From NCBI GenBank assembly GCA_030065125.1, contig JASJDM010000017.1, forward strand, positions 60,635 to 124,634: a DNA stretch of 64,000 nucleotides, in the 5' to 3' direction. Position 1 is the stretch's first letter; every line of letters starts with the position of its first letter. The position numbers and the translations under genes are program-made. The stretch is from Lysobacterales bacterium (GTDB lineage Bacteria > Pseudomonadota > Gammaproteobacteria > Xanthomonadales > SZUA-38). Shown here piece after piece: positions 27,379 to 35,731 of this stretch. The notes below the pieces were generated by a model that saw nothing but the letters and a program-made list of their open reading frames with translations, made no database searches and was not told the DNA's origin.

Positions 27379-28509
27379 CTACTCGTACCAGCCGATGTCG
27401 AAGGTTGAAGCCTCGCCGAAGGTCATGCCGGCAAATATGGTTCGGCGCAGGATCTGGTGGGACGTCAGCGGCATCAGCAGAAAGGGCAGGGGATCACGCC
27501 GGCCCCAGCTGACGTCGCGACAGCCGAACAGGTGCCTGAGGTTGCCGCGCCAGGGGCGTCCCTTGATGGCCGCACCCTGGGTTTCAGTCAGTGCCGGGTA
27601 GAACTGCTGCAGAACCCGTTCGCTGCGCAGCCGGAAGGGATTGGGTTGGTCCGGCTCGAGGATGGCCGCCGCCAGGTCCTCGGGCTGCACGAAGTGGATG
27701 CCGCTGGTGGTGCGGGGATTACATTCGATGGGAAGAGCACGCCCGGTCTGGTCCCGGCGAAAGTCAAAGGAGATAAAGCCGCTGTGACCGGTTTGCTCGA
27801 CAAAAGACCTGATCCATGCCAGCACCTCGGGATCCGGCTGCGGGATGGATTCGAAGCACACCGCTACGGTGCCGGTCATGATCAGCCCGCGGTAGAGGAC
27901 GGTCCCCACCAGCCGGCCCTGGTGGGCAATGGAAAAGGAGCTGAACTCTTCGCCCGGCAGCAGGGCCTGGACAACGGCGGGCGAGTCCAGGTCCGGCAGG
28001 GCGTCCCCGGCCCGGTGCAGGGTGACGCCGTGGCCGGCGGAGGAAAGGATGGGTTTGATCACGTAGTCATGGCGCGAAGCAAACTCTGCCGCCTCGGCAC
28101 TGGCCAGGTCATAAGTGGCGGGCACCGGCAGATCCAGCTGCCGGGCCGCCTGCATGAAGGCCAGCTTGCTGTGGAGTTTCAACAGCACCGCCTGTGGCAT
28201 ACCAAACAGGCGGGCGTGTTGCGGCAGGCTGTCGGTAATGGCCGCCAGGTGCAGCACCTCTTCCGACACCGGCACCACCAGGTCCACGGTGTGCTCCCGG
28301 ATGATGGCATTGAGATCCTCCAGGTAGCGCTCAGCGCTGGCGTCGGGCGGCGTAACGGTCAGGCTGCGGCTGACCGATCGCGACACCCGGCTGAGGTGCC
28401 AGCGCCAGGGTTCAGCGATGATGACCCGGCAGCCGGCCCCGGCCAGTGCGCGGGCGAGCTCCAGTCCCTTGGGCAGTCGCCCAAGGCTGATCAGAATGGT
28501 TCTGGCCAT
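27379..28509 (-). CDS. ATP-grasp domain protein, substrate unknown
   Basis: 376 residues from the ATG at 28509. A Rossmann-like N-terminal part (I-L-I-S-L-G-R, then G-C-R-V-I-I-A-E) precedes an ATP-grasp fold. Visible elements are Y-V-I-K-P-I with S-S-A-G-H-G-V (phosphate-binding loop, near residue 150), Q-A-L-L-P-G-E-E-F-S-S and F-D-F-R-R-D. The metal-binding I-E-C-N-P-R-T-T-S-G-I-H motif lies near residue 265. ATP-grasp enzymes join a carboxylate to an amine or similar group through an acyl phosphate. The resemblance is to carB-like single-domain proteins. It is convergent with the P450 gene and divergent from the crtI operon. Its presence among pigment genes is unexplained. Confidence 0.8.
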   Translation of the reverse strand: MARTILISLGRLPKGLELARALAGAGCRVIIAEPWRWHLSRVSRSVSRSLTVTPPDASAERYLEDLNAIIREHTVDLVVPVSEEVLHLAAITDSLPQHARLFGMPQAVLLKLHSKLAFMQAARQLDLPVPATYDLASAEAAEFASRHDYVIKPILSSAGHGVTLHRAGDALPDLDSPAVVQALLPGEEFSSFSIAHQGRLVGTVLYRGLIMTGTVAVCFESIPQPDPEVLAWIRSFVEQTGHSGFISFDFRRDQTGRALPIECNPRTTSGIHFVQPEDLAAAILEPDQPNPFRLRSERVLQQFYPALTETQGAAIKGRPWRGNLRHLFGCRDVSWGRRDPLPFLLMPLTSHQILRRTIFAGMTFGEASTFDIGWYE

Positions 28510-28602
28510 CAACCGATGGCCCCTCGGAGTGCTTTACGGGATAACAGGTATGGCCCCATCTGGCACATAATACAGCTCGGCACGGAGAGGGGGTGAAACG
28601 AG

Positions 28603-28887
28603 ATGGAACTGCTGGAACAACTCGTCACGTCGGGTCGAATCGTGGACATCATGCTGGGATTTGTGCTGCTGGAAATCCTCGCGCTGCTGCTGCTGTTCCG
28701 GCTGACCGGCAAGGGCATAGCCCCGGTACCGCTGATCACCAACATCGGCGCCGGCGGCAGCCTGATGCTGGCCCTGAAAACGGTGCTGTCCGGGGCGGCC
28801 TGGACCTGGACCGCCGGCAGCCTGGTGCTGGCGCTGATTTTTCACATGCTGGACCTGAGCCAGCGCTGGAACAAAGGGGAAGCCTGA
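28603..28887 (+). CDS. Small three-helix membrane protein upstream of crtI
   Basis: 94 residues preceded by GGAGAGGGGG. Three hydrophobic segments at about residues 15-33, 42-62 and 68-84 end in a charged tail. It is related to the 106-residue protein at 32803-33123. Both share an L-E-x-L-x-L first helix, then T-G-x-G-x-x-P, G-x-x-L-M/L-L-x-A-L, L-S-G-x-x-W and a last helix A-L-x-F-x-x-x-D. Its stop lies one base before the crtI start, so the two are translationally coupled. Function unknown; a helper or membrane partner for carotenoid enzymes is an inference from position only. Confidence 0.8.
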   Translation: MELLEQLVTSGRIVDIMLGFVLLEILALLLLFRLTGKGIAPVPLITNIGAGGSLMLALKTVLSGAAWTWTAGSLVLALIFHMLDLSQRWNKGEA

Positions 28888-28888
28888 A

Positions 28889-30376
28889 TTGGACCAGAAA
28901 GCAAAACCCCGTGCCGTGGTCATCGGCAGCGGCTTCGGCGGGCTGGCGGCGGCCATTCGCTTGGGGGCTCGAGGCTACCAGGTCACGGTGCTGGAAAAGC
29001 TGGATCAGCCCGGCGGGCGCGCTTACGTTTACCGCCAGGACGGTTTCACCTTCGACGCAGGGCCCACCATCGTTACGGCGCCCTTTCTGCTGGAGGAGCT
29101 GTGGGAACTCTGCGGTCGACAGCTCTCCGATGACATCGATCTGCAGTCGCTGTCTCCTTTCTACCGGATTCGATTCGACGACGGAACCTACTTCGACTAC
29201 AGCGGCGACGATGCCGCAATGGACGAGCAGATTTCAAAGTTCAACCCGGCGGACGCTGCCGGATTCCAGCGACTGCTGAGGGCCAGCGCCCGGCTGTACG
29301 ACGTCGGGTTCGACAAGCTGCTCAACGTCTCCTTCGACAGCCTCGGCAAGATGCTGTCCACGGTGCCTGATCTGCTGCGCTGCCAGTTCTACCGTTCCGT
29401 CTACAGCCTGGTCTGCAGCTACATCAAGCATCCCAAGCTGCGCCAGGTGTTCAGCTTTCACCCGCTGCTGGTTGGGGGCAATCCCCTGACCGCCACGGCC
29501 ATCTACGTGCTCATCGCCCAGCTGGAGCGCAAGCACGGCGTGCATTTTGCCATGGGCGGTACCGGCAGTCTGGTCCGTGGCATGGTCAATCTGATCGAAG
29601 GGCAGGGTGGCCGGTTAAGACTCAACCAGACGGTCAAGCAGATCCGCGTCGAGGGCGGTCGTGCCACCGGCGTTGAGCTGGAGTCCGGTGAGCAGGTGGA
29701 TGCCGACGTGGTGGTATCCAACGCCGATTCCGCCGCCACCTATCGGTACCTGCTTTCCGAGAGTCATCGCAAGCGCTGGACCAACCGCAAGCTGGAGCGG
29801 TCGCGTTATTCCATGAGCCTGGTGGTCTGGTACTTCGGGACCAACCGCCAGTATCCCGAGGTGCCCCACCATATGATCATGCTGGGGCCTCGGTACGAGC
29901 CGCTGCTGAGGGACATCTTCGACCGCAAGGTGCTGGCGGATGACTTCAGCCTGTACCTGCACCGCCCCACCGCCTCGGATCCGTCCCTGGCCCCGGCGGG
30001 GTGTGACTGCTTCTACGTGCTGTCGCCGGTACCCAACCTGGATGCCGACATCGACTGGGCGGAGATGGCTGAACCCTACCGCCGGAGGATTGCCCGCAAG
30101 CTGTCGGATACCGTGCTGCCGGATCTGGAAAGCCACGTCATTTCCTCCCGCATGCTGACGCCGCCGGATTTCCAGGATCGGTTGTTTTCCCTGAAAGGGG
30201 CGGCTTTTGGGCTGGAGCCGGTGCTGACCCAGACCGCCTGGTTTCGTCCCCATAACCGCAGCGAAGACATTCCGGGCCTGTACCTGGTGGGCGCCGGCAC
30301 ACACCCCGGGGCCGGCATGCCCGGCGTGATTTCATCCGCCAAGGTGTTGGACGAGGTGGTGCCGGATCCTGCCTGA
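28889..30376 (+). CDS. crtI: Phytoene desaturase CrtI
   Basis: 495 residues from a TTG start with GGGGAAG upstream. FAD-dependent desaturation of phytoene, giving lycopene or neurosporene, at the cytoplasmic membrane. Residues 8-40 form the dinucleotide-binding fold (V-V-I-G-S-G-F-G-G-L-A-A-A, E-K on the second strand). F-D-A-G-P-T-I-V-T-A-P follows near residue 52. The carotenoid desaturase signature near the C-terminus reads Y-L-V-G-A-G-T-H-P-G-A-G-M-P-G-V. It is closer to CrtI than to CrtD, because the other desaturase in the cluster (30398-31885) carries the CrtD-type motifs. It is transcribed with the small membrane protein and convergent with crtD, with 21 bases between. Confidence 0.92.
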   Translation: MDQKAKPRAVVIGSGFGGLAAAIRLGARGYQVTVLEKLDQPGGRAYVYRQDGFTFDAGPTIVTAPFLLEELWELCGRQLSDDIDLQSLSPFYRIRFDDGTYFDYSGDDAAMDEQISKFNPADAAGFQRLLRASARLYDVGFDKLLNVSFDSLGKMLSTVPDLLRCQFYRSVYSLVCSYIKHPKLRQVFSFHPLLVGGNPLTATAIYVLIAQLERKHGVHFAMGGTGSLVRGMVNLIEGQGGRLRLNQTVKQIRVEGGRATGVELESGEQVDADVVVSNADSAATYRYLLSESHRKRWTNRKLERSRYSMSLVVWYFGTNRQYPEVPHHMIMLGPRYEPLLRDIFDRKVLADDFSLYLHRPTASDPSLAPAGCDCFYVLSPVPNLDADIDWAEMAEPYRRRIARKLSDTVLPDLESHVISSRMLTPPDFQDRLFSLKGAAFGLEPVLTQTAWFRPHNRSEDIPGLYLVGAGTHPGAGMPGVISSAKVLDEVVPDPA

Positions 30377-30397
30377 GCCAGTCTCGTCTCTGCCAGA

Positions 30398-31885
30398 TCA
30401 GGACTGTCCCAGGTCGGCGGCAACGCTGGCAGCCGCGATGCGTCCGGACAGTGCCGCCATGGGGACACCGGGGCCGGGGTGCACTGTGCCGCCGGCAAGG
30501 TAGAGCCCGGGAATCCTGGAGCGCGATCCCCAGCGCCGGAAGGAGCCGGTCATGCCGTGGGTAGGCCAGCCGTAGATGGCACCATCGCTGCCCGGAAAGC
30601 GTTGGTCGAAATCAAAGGGAGAGGTGCGTACCGGCGGGGACCCGGGGGTAATGCGCAGTCCGTGTCGATCCAGCAATCCCCAGGTTCGTGATTCCAGCTC
30701 ATCCAGTTCCTGGTCCGGCATAGGGCGCGCCGGGGCGTTGACCAGCAGGAACAGTCTCTGATCACCTGCCTCGGGGTCTGGCCGGGAGTCGACGTGATCC
30801 TGGGCGCATACGTAAACCGTGGGCTCGACAGGCGTCTTGCCCTGGCCAAACAGGCAGGTGAATTCATTGGCGTATTCGCCGCCGAAAAACACCGTATGAT
30901 AGGCCAGCGGAAACCCCTCGGCACTGCCCGACAGGCTCCAGGTCACCGCGGACAGCGAGCGGGGTTCTCCGCTGCGCGAAGGCAGTGCGGACCGCACCGC
31001 GTTACCCAGCAGGCCTCGCTGCAGCGCCTGGACGTCGCCGTTGAACACGACCGCGTCCGCCGCCAGGGTTTCACCCGATGCCAGTTCAACCGCGCGGACA
31101 TGGCCATTGTGGGTGTCAATCCGGCTCACCTCTGAACGGGTCCGCAGCGCCACGCCCTGCCGTTCCAGCATGGCAGTGAGTGCTTCGGCCAGTCGCTGCA
31201 TGCCGCCCGTCACCGACCACACCCCGGCCCGCTCGGCGTGGGCGATCAGCATCAGGGTAGCCGGTGCCTGCAGCGGCGAGGAGCCGCAGTAAGTGGCGTA
31301 CCGCCCAAACAGCTGGCGCAGGCGCGGATCGGAAAAATAGCGCCCCAGTTCCCGCCACAGGGTTCTGTACGGGCGCGTGGCGTAGAGTTTTGGGATGCCC
31401 GACAGCCCAAGGGAAAAAGTCAGCGCCAGGGGGCCTGGCTTTTCGCACCGCATGAACGTGTGGTCCAGAGTCTTGAACACGTCCTCGGAGTCCCTGGCAA
31501 AGCGGGCGTAGGCCTGGGCTTCGCGGGGACCGGCAAACTCTGCCACCGCCTCCACCGAGAGCTCCACATCCGAATAGAGGTCCAGCCGGCTGCCGTCCAG
31601 CCAGGCGTGGCGCGCCAACACCTCGGGACGTTCCAGGGCCAGATGCTCCGACAACTCCTCACCCGCGTCGGCGAACAGCTGCTCAAACACCCAGCGCATG
31701 GTAAATACCGTGGGACCTGAATCGATACCCCGGCCGTCCACGACGACCTCCCGCATCTTGCCCCCGGTGTGGGGCTGCCGTTCCAGCAGCGTGACGTCAA
31801 ATCCGGCAACGGCCAATTGTGTGGCGGCGGACAGTCCGCCCATGCCGGCGCCGATGACAATGATTTTCTTTCGGCTGTTCGCCAT
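30398..31885 (-). CDS. crtD: Hydroxycarotenoid 3,4-desaturase CrtD
   Basis: 495 residues from the ATG at 31885, 10 bases after the hydrolase stop; the frame extends upstream into that gene without need. FAD-binding N-terminus I-I-V-I-G-A-G-M-G-G-L-S-A-A. The segment D-S-G-P-T-V-F-T-M-R-W-V-F near residue 55 is characteristic of CrtD rather than CrtI. The C-terminal signature is Y-L-A-G-G-T-V-H-P-G-P-G-V-P-M-A. CrtD introduces the 3,4 double bond after CrtC hydration on the way to spirilloxanthin. Last gene of the leftward bchG-bch2-bchP operon. Confidence 0.9.
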   Translation of the reverse strand: MANSRKKIIVIGAGMGGLSAATQLAVAGFDVTLLERQPHTGGKMREVVVDGRGIDSGPTVFTMRWVFEQLFADAGEELSEHLALERPEVLARHAWLDGSRLDLYSDVELSVEAVAEFAGPREAQAYARFARDSEDVFKTLDHTFMRCEKPGPLALTFSLGLSGIPKLYATRPYRTLWRELGRYFSDPRLRQLFGRYATYCGSSPLQAPATLMLIAHAERAGVWSVTGGMQRLAEALTAMLERQGVALRTRSEVSRIDTHNGHVRAVELASGETLAADAVVFNGDVQALQRGLLGNAVRSALPSRSGEPRSLSAVTWSLSGSAEGFPLAYHTVFFGGEYANEFTCLFGQGKTPVEPTVYVCAQDHVDSRPDPEAGDQRLFLLVNAPARPMPDQELDELESRTWGLLDRHGLRITPGSPPVRTSPFDFDQRFPGSDGAIYGWPTHGMTGSFRRWGSRSRIPGLYLAGGTVHPGPGVPMAALSGRIAAASVAADLGQS

Positions 31886-31895
31886 CCGCTGTGGC

Positions 31896-32789
31896 TCAGC
31901 TGGCGGAGATGGAGGAATCCAGGAATATGTCCAGGGATTCGCAGAATTCGACGGGCTGCTCAAAATGCGGCAGGGCACCGCTATGGAAAGGTTGAAATCG
32001 CCAGTTCTCCAGGTCTCGCGCCCAGTCCGCGCCACTGAAATCCTTGAAGTCGCCCCGGGTGCCGTGGGGGACCCATACCGGCATCTTCAGCTGTCTGTAG
32101 ACATTGGGAATGTCGCGGCTGAACAGGCGGCCGGACAGGAACGCCAGGGGAGCGTAACGGGCACCCGGCTGATGACTGGTCTGGTAGCTGTAGCGTGCGA
32201 GATCCTGGTCAATCTGGTCTGAACCCCAGGTCCGTTTCAGGAAATAATTGACCGATGCCTGGGTGGTCAACAGCCCGAACAGGGCGGGGCTCAGCAGGGG
32301 CAGCGAGAGCCCTGCAAGCATCCCGGGTACCTCCCGGTTTCCCGGTTCCGTGCTTGCCGACTCGGCCGCGCGGCGGTTGAATCCGGTGGGTGTGATCAGG
32401 GTCAGCGTTCGTGGCGGCGAATCAGTCTGGGCAGCAGCGCGGGCCAGGAACTCGCTGCCCAGGGACAGTGCCATTGCGTCCACCGGCGATCCCGGGCATT
32501 CGGCTTCGATCAGTGCCAGCATGTCGGCCACGGCCGCAACGAAGAGGTCTACCCCGTAGTCCCGCCTGGACCTGTCGGAAAACCCGAACCCGGGAAGGTC
32601 CAGAGCGAAGACCCGGCGACGGGGCGCCAGGTGGTCAAACACGGGCTGCATTTCCCTGGCCGAGGCGGCGGCGTTGACGCTGTGAACCAGCAACACCGGT
32701 TCACCCTGGCCCAGGACGTAGTAACTGACGCGCCCGGCCGGCCCGTTCCGCTCCAGGCGTTCGCCGTCCAGGGCAGCTTGCAGCTTCAT
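31896..32789 (-). CDS. Alpha/beta hydrolase between bchP-linked genes and crtD
   Basis: 297 residues. Alpha/beta hydrolase fold: oxyanion region V-L-L-V-H-S-V-N near residue 35, D-L-P-G-F-G-F-S-D near 65, and a nucleophile elbow M-A-L-S-L-G-S-E near 108. The catalytic His is likely in A-L-P-H-F-E-Q-P near residue 275, with an acid in H-G-T-R-G-D-F. The elbow reads A-x-S-x-G instead of the common G-x-S-x-G, which is tolerated in some families. It differs from BchO, the Mg-chelatase-linked hydrolase at 55.9 kb. It lies 13 bases after the small membrane protein gene and 10 before crtD. Substrate unknown. Confidence 0.82.
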   Translation of the reverse strand: MKLQAALDGERLERNGPAGRVSYYVLGQGEPVLLVHSVNAAASAREMQPVFDHLAPRRRVFALDLPGFGFSDRSRRDYGVDLFVAAVADMLALIEAECPGSPVDAMALSLGSEFLARAAAQTDSPPRTLTLITPTGFNRRAAESASTEPGNREVPGMLAGLSLPLLSPALFGLLTTQASVNYFLKRTWGSDQIDQDLARYSYQTSHQPGARYAPLAFLSGRLFSRDIPNVYRQLKMPVWVPHGTRGDFKDFSGADWARDLENWRFQPFHSGALPHFEQPVEFCESLDIFLDSSISAS

Positions 32790-32802
32790 GGCGGAGTGTG
32801 GG

Positions 32803-33123
32803 TCAGGCTTCGGCGTCCGTGTCGCGTGCGGCCTGCAGGGCTTTCTTCTGGCGCAGCACCACGTCGACGATATTAAACAACAGGGCAGCCGCGAGATACG
32901 CTCCGGTCATCCCCCAGGAGTTTCCGGACAGGGCCTCCAGCAGGGCAAACAGCAGCATCAGGCCCGGCAGCTTGGCCAGTACGATTTCGGCCGGGCGCAA
33001 GCCGAGACCGGTTCGATAATGAACTACCGACAGCACCAGCATTTCCAGCGCCAGGACAACCGCCGCCATGACCACCACCCCCTGGGGCGACAGGACTGCT
33101 TGAATCAACTGATCAACCGGCAT
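32803..33123 (-). CDS. Small three-helix membrane protein, paralogue of the crtI-linked one
   Basis: 106 residues from the ATG at 33123 (a TTG lies one codon upstream). Hydrophobic segments occupy about residues 16-36, 46-64 and 70-88, with a charged, mainly acidic C-terminal tail. It aligns along its length with the 94-residue protein at 28603-28887 (L-E-x-L-x-L, T-G-x-G, A-L-L-x-x-L-S-G-x-x-W, A-L-L-F-x-x-x-D). It sits between bchP and the hydrolase gene with gaps of 14 and 13 bases, so it belongs to the bchG operon. Function unknown. Confidence 0.8.
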   Translation of the reverse strand: MPVDQLIQAVLSPQGVVVMAAVVLALEMLVLSVVHYRTGLGLRPAEIVLAKLPGLMLLFALLEALSGNSWGMTGAYLAAALLFNIVDVVLRQKKALQAARDTDAEA

Positions 33124-33137
33124 CAACCAAACTCCTG

Positions 33138-34325
33138 TCAGGTACTTGGAGCAAGGCCCAGCAAGTGGGCCATGTCTTTGATGAAAATTCGCACGTGGGC
33201 CGCGGGGCGGGCCCGGACCAGCCGCTTGTTCATGTAGGCTTCCCAGGTCAGGCGCTGCACGTCCGGGTCACCGCACATGGTGACAAATCGTTCGCGCCTG
33301 GCGTCACTGGAGTACCAGAATTTCTGCATGATGCCGAGCATCCAGAAAATGCGGCCGTGTTCCCTGGCAAATCGTCGTCGCGCCTGTTTCAGCAGCCGCG
33401 CATCGGCCGTTTCCAGGCAGGCGTCAACCGCCTCGGCACCGAGCTGGCCGGACAGCATGGCGTAGTAGATGCCTTCGCCGGAAGCGGGCGCAACAACGCC
33501 GGCCGCGTCACCAACCACTACCACGTCGCGGCCGTTGTCCCAGCGTTTCAGCGGTCGCAGCGGCAGCGGCGCACCCTCCCGGCGGATCAGCCGGGCGTCG
33601 CTCAGACCCGCCGCAGCGCGCAGATCCGTCAGGGCCTTGCGAATGGAAAATCCCTTGACCGCGGTGCCGGTGCCGACGCTGGACTCACCGCCGTGGGGGA
33701 ATACCCAGCCGTAAAAATCCGGCGACAGGCGACCCTGGTAATACACTTCGCAGCGCGTGCCGTCGAAGTCTTCCGGAGTCTCGATGATTTCGTGGGAGGC
33801 GTAGACAAACGGAATCTGGTCGGCCTTGGGGATGTTCTGGCGGGCCACCCTGGACGATGCGCCGTCAGCGCCGATGACGAAGCGGGCGCGAACGGCCTGC
33901 TCGCCCTGGTCCTTGCTGGTGTAGTGCACCACGCAGGGACCGTCGTCAGGCCGGTTGATGTGCTGGAACCTGCCGGTGCGCCGGTCGGCTCCGGCCTGGT
34001 CGGCACGCTGCCGCAGCCATTCGTCGAACTCGCAGCGGTCCACCATTCCGACATAACCGCCGTCGATGGGCATATCCACCTTCCGGTCGGTGGGCGATAT
34101 GATCCGGGCGGACCGGGCCCGGGCCTTGATCAGGTGGTCCGGGATATGAAAATCCCGCACCAGCCGCGGCGGGATCGCGCCGCCACAGGGTTTGATTCGC
34201 CCGTCCCGGTCCAGCAGCAGCACGCGCCGGCCCTGCCGGGCCAGGGTCTCTGCCGCCGTGGCGCCGGCGGGCCCGCCGCCGACGACGGCGACATCAAAAG
34301 TGTCTGTCGGTTTGATGGAATTCAT
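33138..34325 (-). CDS. bchP: Geranylgeranyl reductase BchP
   Basis: 395 residues. It reduces the geranylgeranyl tail of bacteriochlorophyll to phytyl in three NADPH-dependent steps at the membrane. FAD-binding N-terminus D-V-A-V-V-G-G-G-P-A-G-A-T-A-A near residue 11; K-P-C-G-G-A-I-P near residue 46, typical of chlorophyll geranylgeranyl reductases; F-V-I-G-A-D-G-A near 150; and V-V-G-D-A-A-G near 275, followed by E-G-I-Y-Y-A-M. Its start overlaps the bch2 stop (34322), so it is translated in the bchG-bch2-bchP operon. Confidence 0.93.
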   Translation of the reverse strand: MNSIKPTDTFDVAVVGGGPAGATAAETLARQGRRVLLLDRDGRIKPCGGAIPPRLVRDFHIPDHLIKARARSARIISPTDRKVDMPIDGGYVGMVDRCEFDEWLRQRADQAGADRRTGRFQHINRPDDGPCVVHYTSKDQGEQAVRARFVIGADGASSRVARQNIPKADQIPFVYASHEIIETPEDFDGTRCEVYYQGRLSPDFYGWVFPHGGESSVGTGTAVKGFSIRKALTDLRAAAGLSDARLIRREGAPLPLRPLKRWDNGRDVVVVGDAAGVVAPASGEGIYYAMLSGQLGAEAVDACLETADARLLKQARRRFAREHGRIFWMLGIMQKFWYSSDARRERFVTMCGDPDVQRLTWEAYMNKRLVRARPAAHVRIFIKDMAHLLGLAPST

Positions 34326-35731
34326 TGTTGAGATACCCCTACCAGGTGTTCACTGACGCGACCGATGGAATGCCGGCGCGAAGCGGGATGCGTGCCTGAA
34401 ATCCGCATCGCCAGCAGTGCTGCAAATACAAACAGCCCCGCCTCGATAACAAAAACGCTGCCATAGGCCAGCACCGGCTGATCCGAGAACAACATGATCA
34501 GATCGACTCCTGCGGCGCCCAGCAGGCCACCAAACCCCATGGCCAGGGCCTGGGCCGCGCCCCACAGTCCCATGCGCACGCCTTCCCGGCGGGCGCGCCC
34601 CTGGCCGGCCATGGTCATCATGGAGCCGATGGCCGCCACGGCAAAAACCCCGTTGGCGGTCCCCAGGCAGAACACCGTCGCGGCCAGCGGCCAGCCCGGT
34701 CCGGCAAAACCACCGAAAGCCAGGACCACCAGGGCCGCGGCTGACGCCAGACAACCGCCCACGGTCCAGCTTCGGATGGAAATGAATCGCCTCACCGGCC
34801 GCAGGGTGCCCAGGAATCCCACCACCAGCATGCCCAGCAAGGCACCGCCGTGCTGGACTCCCGCCAGCTGGGTTGACTGGCCCGGGCTGTAGCCAAACAG
34901 CAGGCCGGCATACGGCTCCAGGATCAGATCCTGGGCGCTGTACCCCAGCATGGACGTCACTACGAACAGGGTGAACAGCCGGGCCCGGGGCTCCGACCAG
35001 ACCTGGGCGAAGGCCGTCCGAAACGGCGTCTTCGAGTCGGTTGGCTCGGTAGAGGGCAGCGACGGCTTTTCGGACCGGGGCTCCAGGCCAATGATGGCCA
35101 GTACGGTCACCACCACGGCGCCGGCAGCAACCATCCCGGTGATGGTGACCAGGCGGGCCATGGAAAAGGGATCGAGCATATGGCCCGCCACCACGGTGGT
35201 CACCACGAAACCGGCGATCATCATGACCCAGACGATGGTGGCGGCGGCGGGACGGCGGGTCTCGTCAACCCGGGTGGCCAGCAGGACAATCAACGAGGTG
35301 CCGGCGGCACCAACGCCTGCGCCGATCACCACGAAAGAGAGCACCGCGGCCAGGATGCCCGGCACCAGGGCAGTGCTCATCAGCGCAATGGACAGGGATG
35401 CGCCTACGCCGCCCAGGGCCAGCGTGGCCATACCGCCCACGATCCATGGGGTACGACGCTGGCCCAGATCGGAGCCGTAGCCGAATCGGGGCCGCAACAG
35501 CTGGATGGCGTAGTGCAGTCCCACCAGTGCCCCGGGCAGCACGGCGGCCAGGGACAATTCCACCACCATGACCCGGTTCATGGTGGAGGTGGTGAGGACC
35601 ACGATGGCCCCCAGCGACGCCTGGATCAGTCCCAGCCGGACGATGCCCAGCCAGGACAAGCTGTTGGACCCAGTGTTGGTCAAGGGGTCGGTCACGGAGC
35701 CGGTCAAGGGGTCGCTCACGGAGCGGCTCAA
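34322..35731 (-). CDS. bch2: PucC/LhaA-family major facilitator protein (Bch2)
   Basis: About 469 residues if the TTG at 35731, overlapping the bchG stop (TTGA), is the start; a GTG at 35719 is an alternative. Around twelve membrane segments. The N-terminus reads L-S-W-L-G-I-V-R-L-G-L-I-Q-A-S-L-G, then S-T-M-N-R-V-M-V-V-E, matching the PucC/LhaA/Bch2 family. The family is thought to deliver bacteriochlorophyll to antenna and reaction-centre complexes. The second family member here is lhaA at 47889-49319. Position between bchG and bchP is the usual one for bch2. The first 20 residues contain a duplicated S-V-x-D-P-L-T-G/N, encoded by a 24-base tandem repeat. Confidence 0.87.
   Translation of the reverse strand: MSRSVSDPLTGSVTDPLTNTGSNSLSWLGIVRLGLIQASLGAIVVLTTSTMNRVMVVELSLAAVLPGALVGLHYAIQLLRPRFGYGSDLGQRRTPWIVGGMATLALGGVGASLSIALMSTALVPGILAAVLSFVVIGAGVGAAGTSLIVLLATRVDETRRPAAATIVWVMMIAGFVVTTVVAGHMLDPFSMARLVTITGMVAAGAVVVTVLAIIGLEPRSEKPSLPSTEPTDSKTPFRTAFAQVWSEPRARLFTLFVVTSMLGYSAQDLILEPYAGLLFGYSPGQSTQLAGVQHGGALLGMLVVGFLGTLRPVRRFISIRSWTVGGCLASAAALVVLAFGGFAGPGWPLAATVFCLGTANGVFAVAAIGSMMTMAGQGRARREGVRMGLWGAAQALAMGFGGLLGAAGVDLIMLFSDQPVLAYGSVFVIEAGLFVFAALLAMRISGTHPASRRHSIGRVSEHLVGVSQQ
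35678..35725. repeat. 24-base tandem duplication at the start of bch2
   Basis: Two adjacent copies (35678-35701 and 35702-35725) differ at two positions. In frame they encode eight residues each of the bch2 N-terminus, before the first membrane helix. Confidence 0.75.

Noticed and set aside
27457..28596. 379-codon plus-strand frame opposite the ATP-grasp gene
   Set aside because: The minus strand shows a consistent ATP-grasp fold; the plus frame has shadow-like composition.
28528..28600. PpsR site upstream of the crtI operon
   Set aside because: No TGT-N12-ACA; the nearest match is GTG-N12-ACA at 28529-28546, which breaks the left half-site.
28593..29279. 228-codon frame across the small membrane protein and crtI start
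   Set aside because: It is an alternate frame of two well-supported coupled genes.
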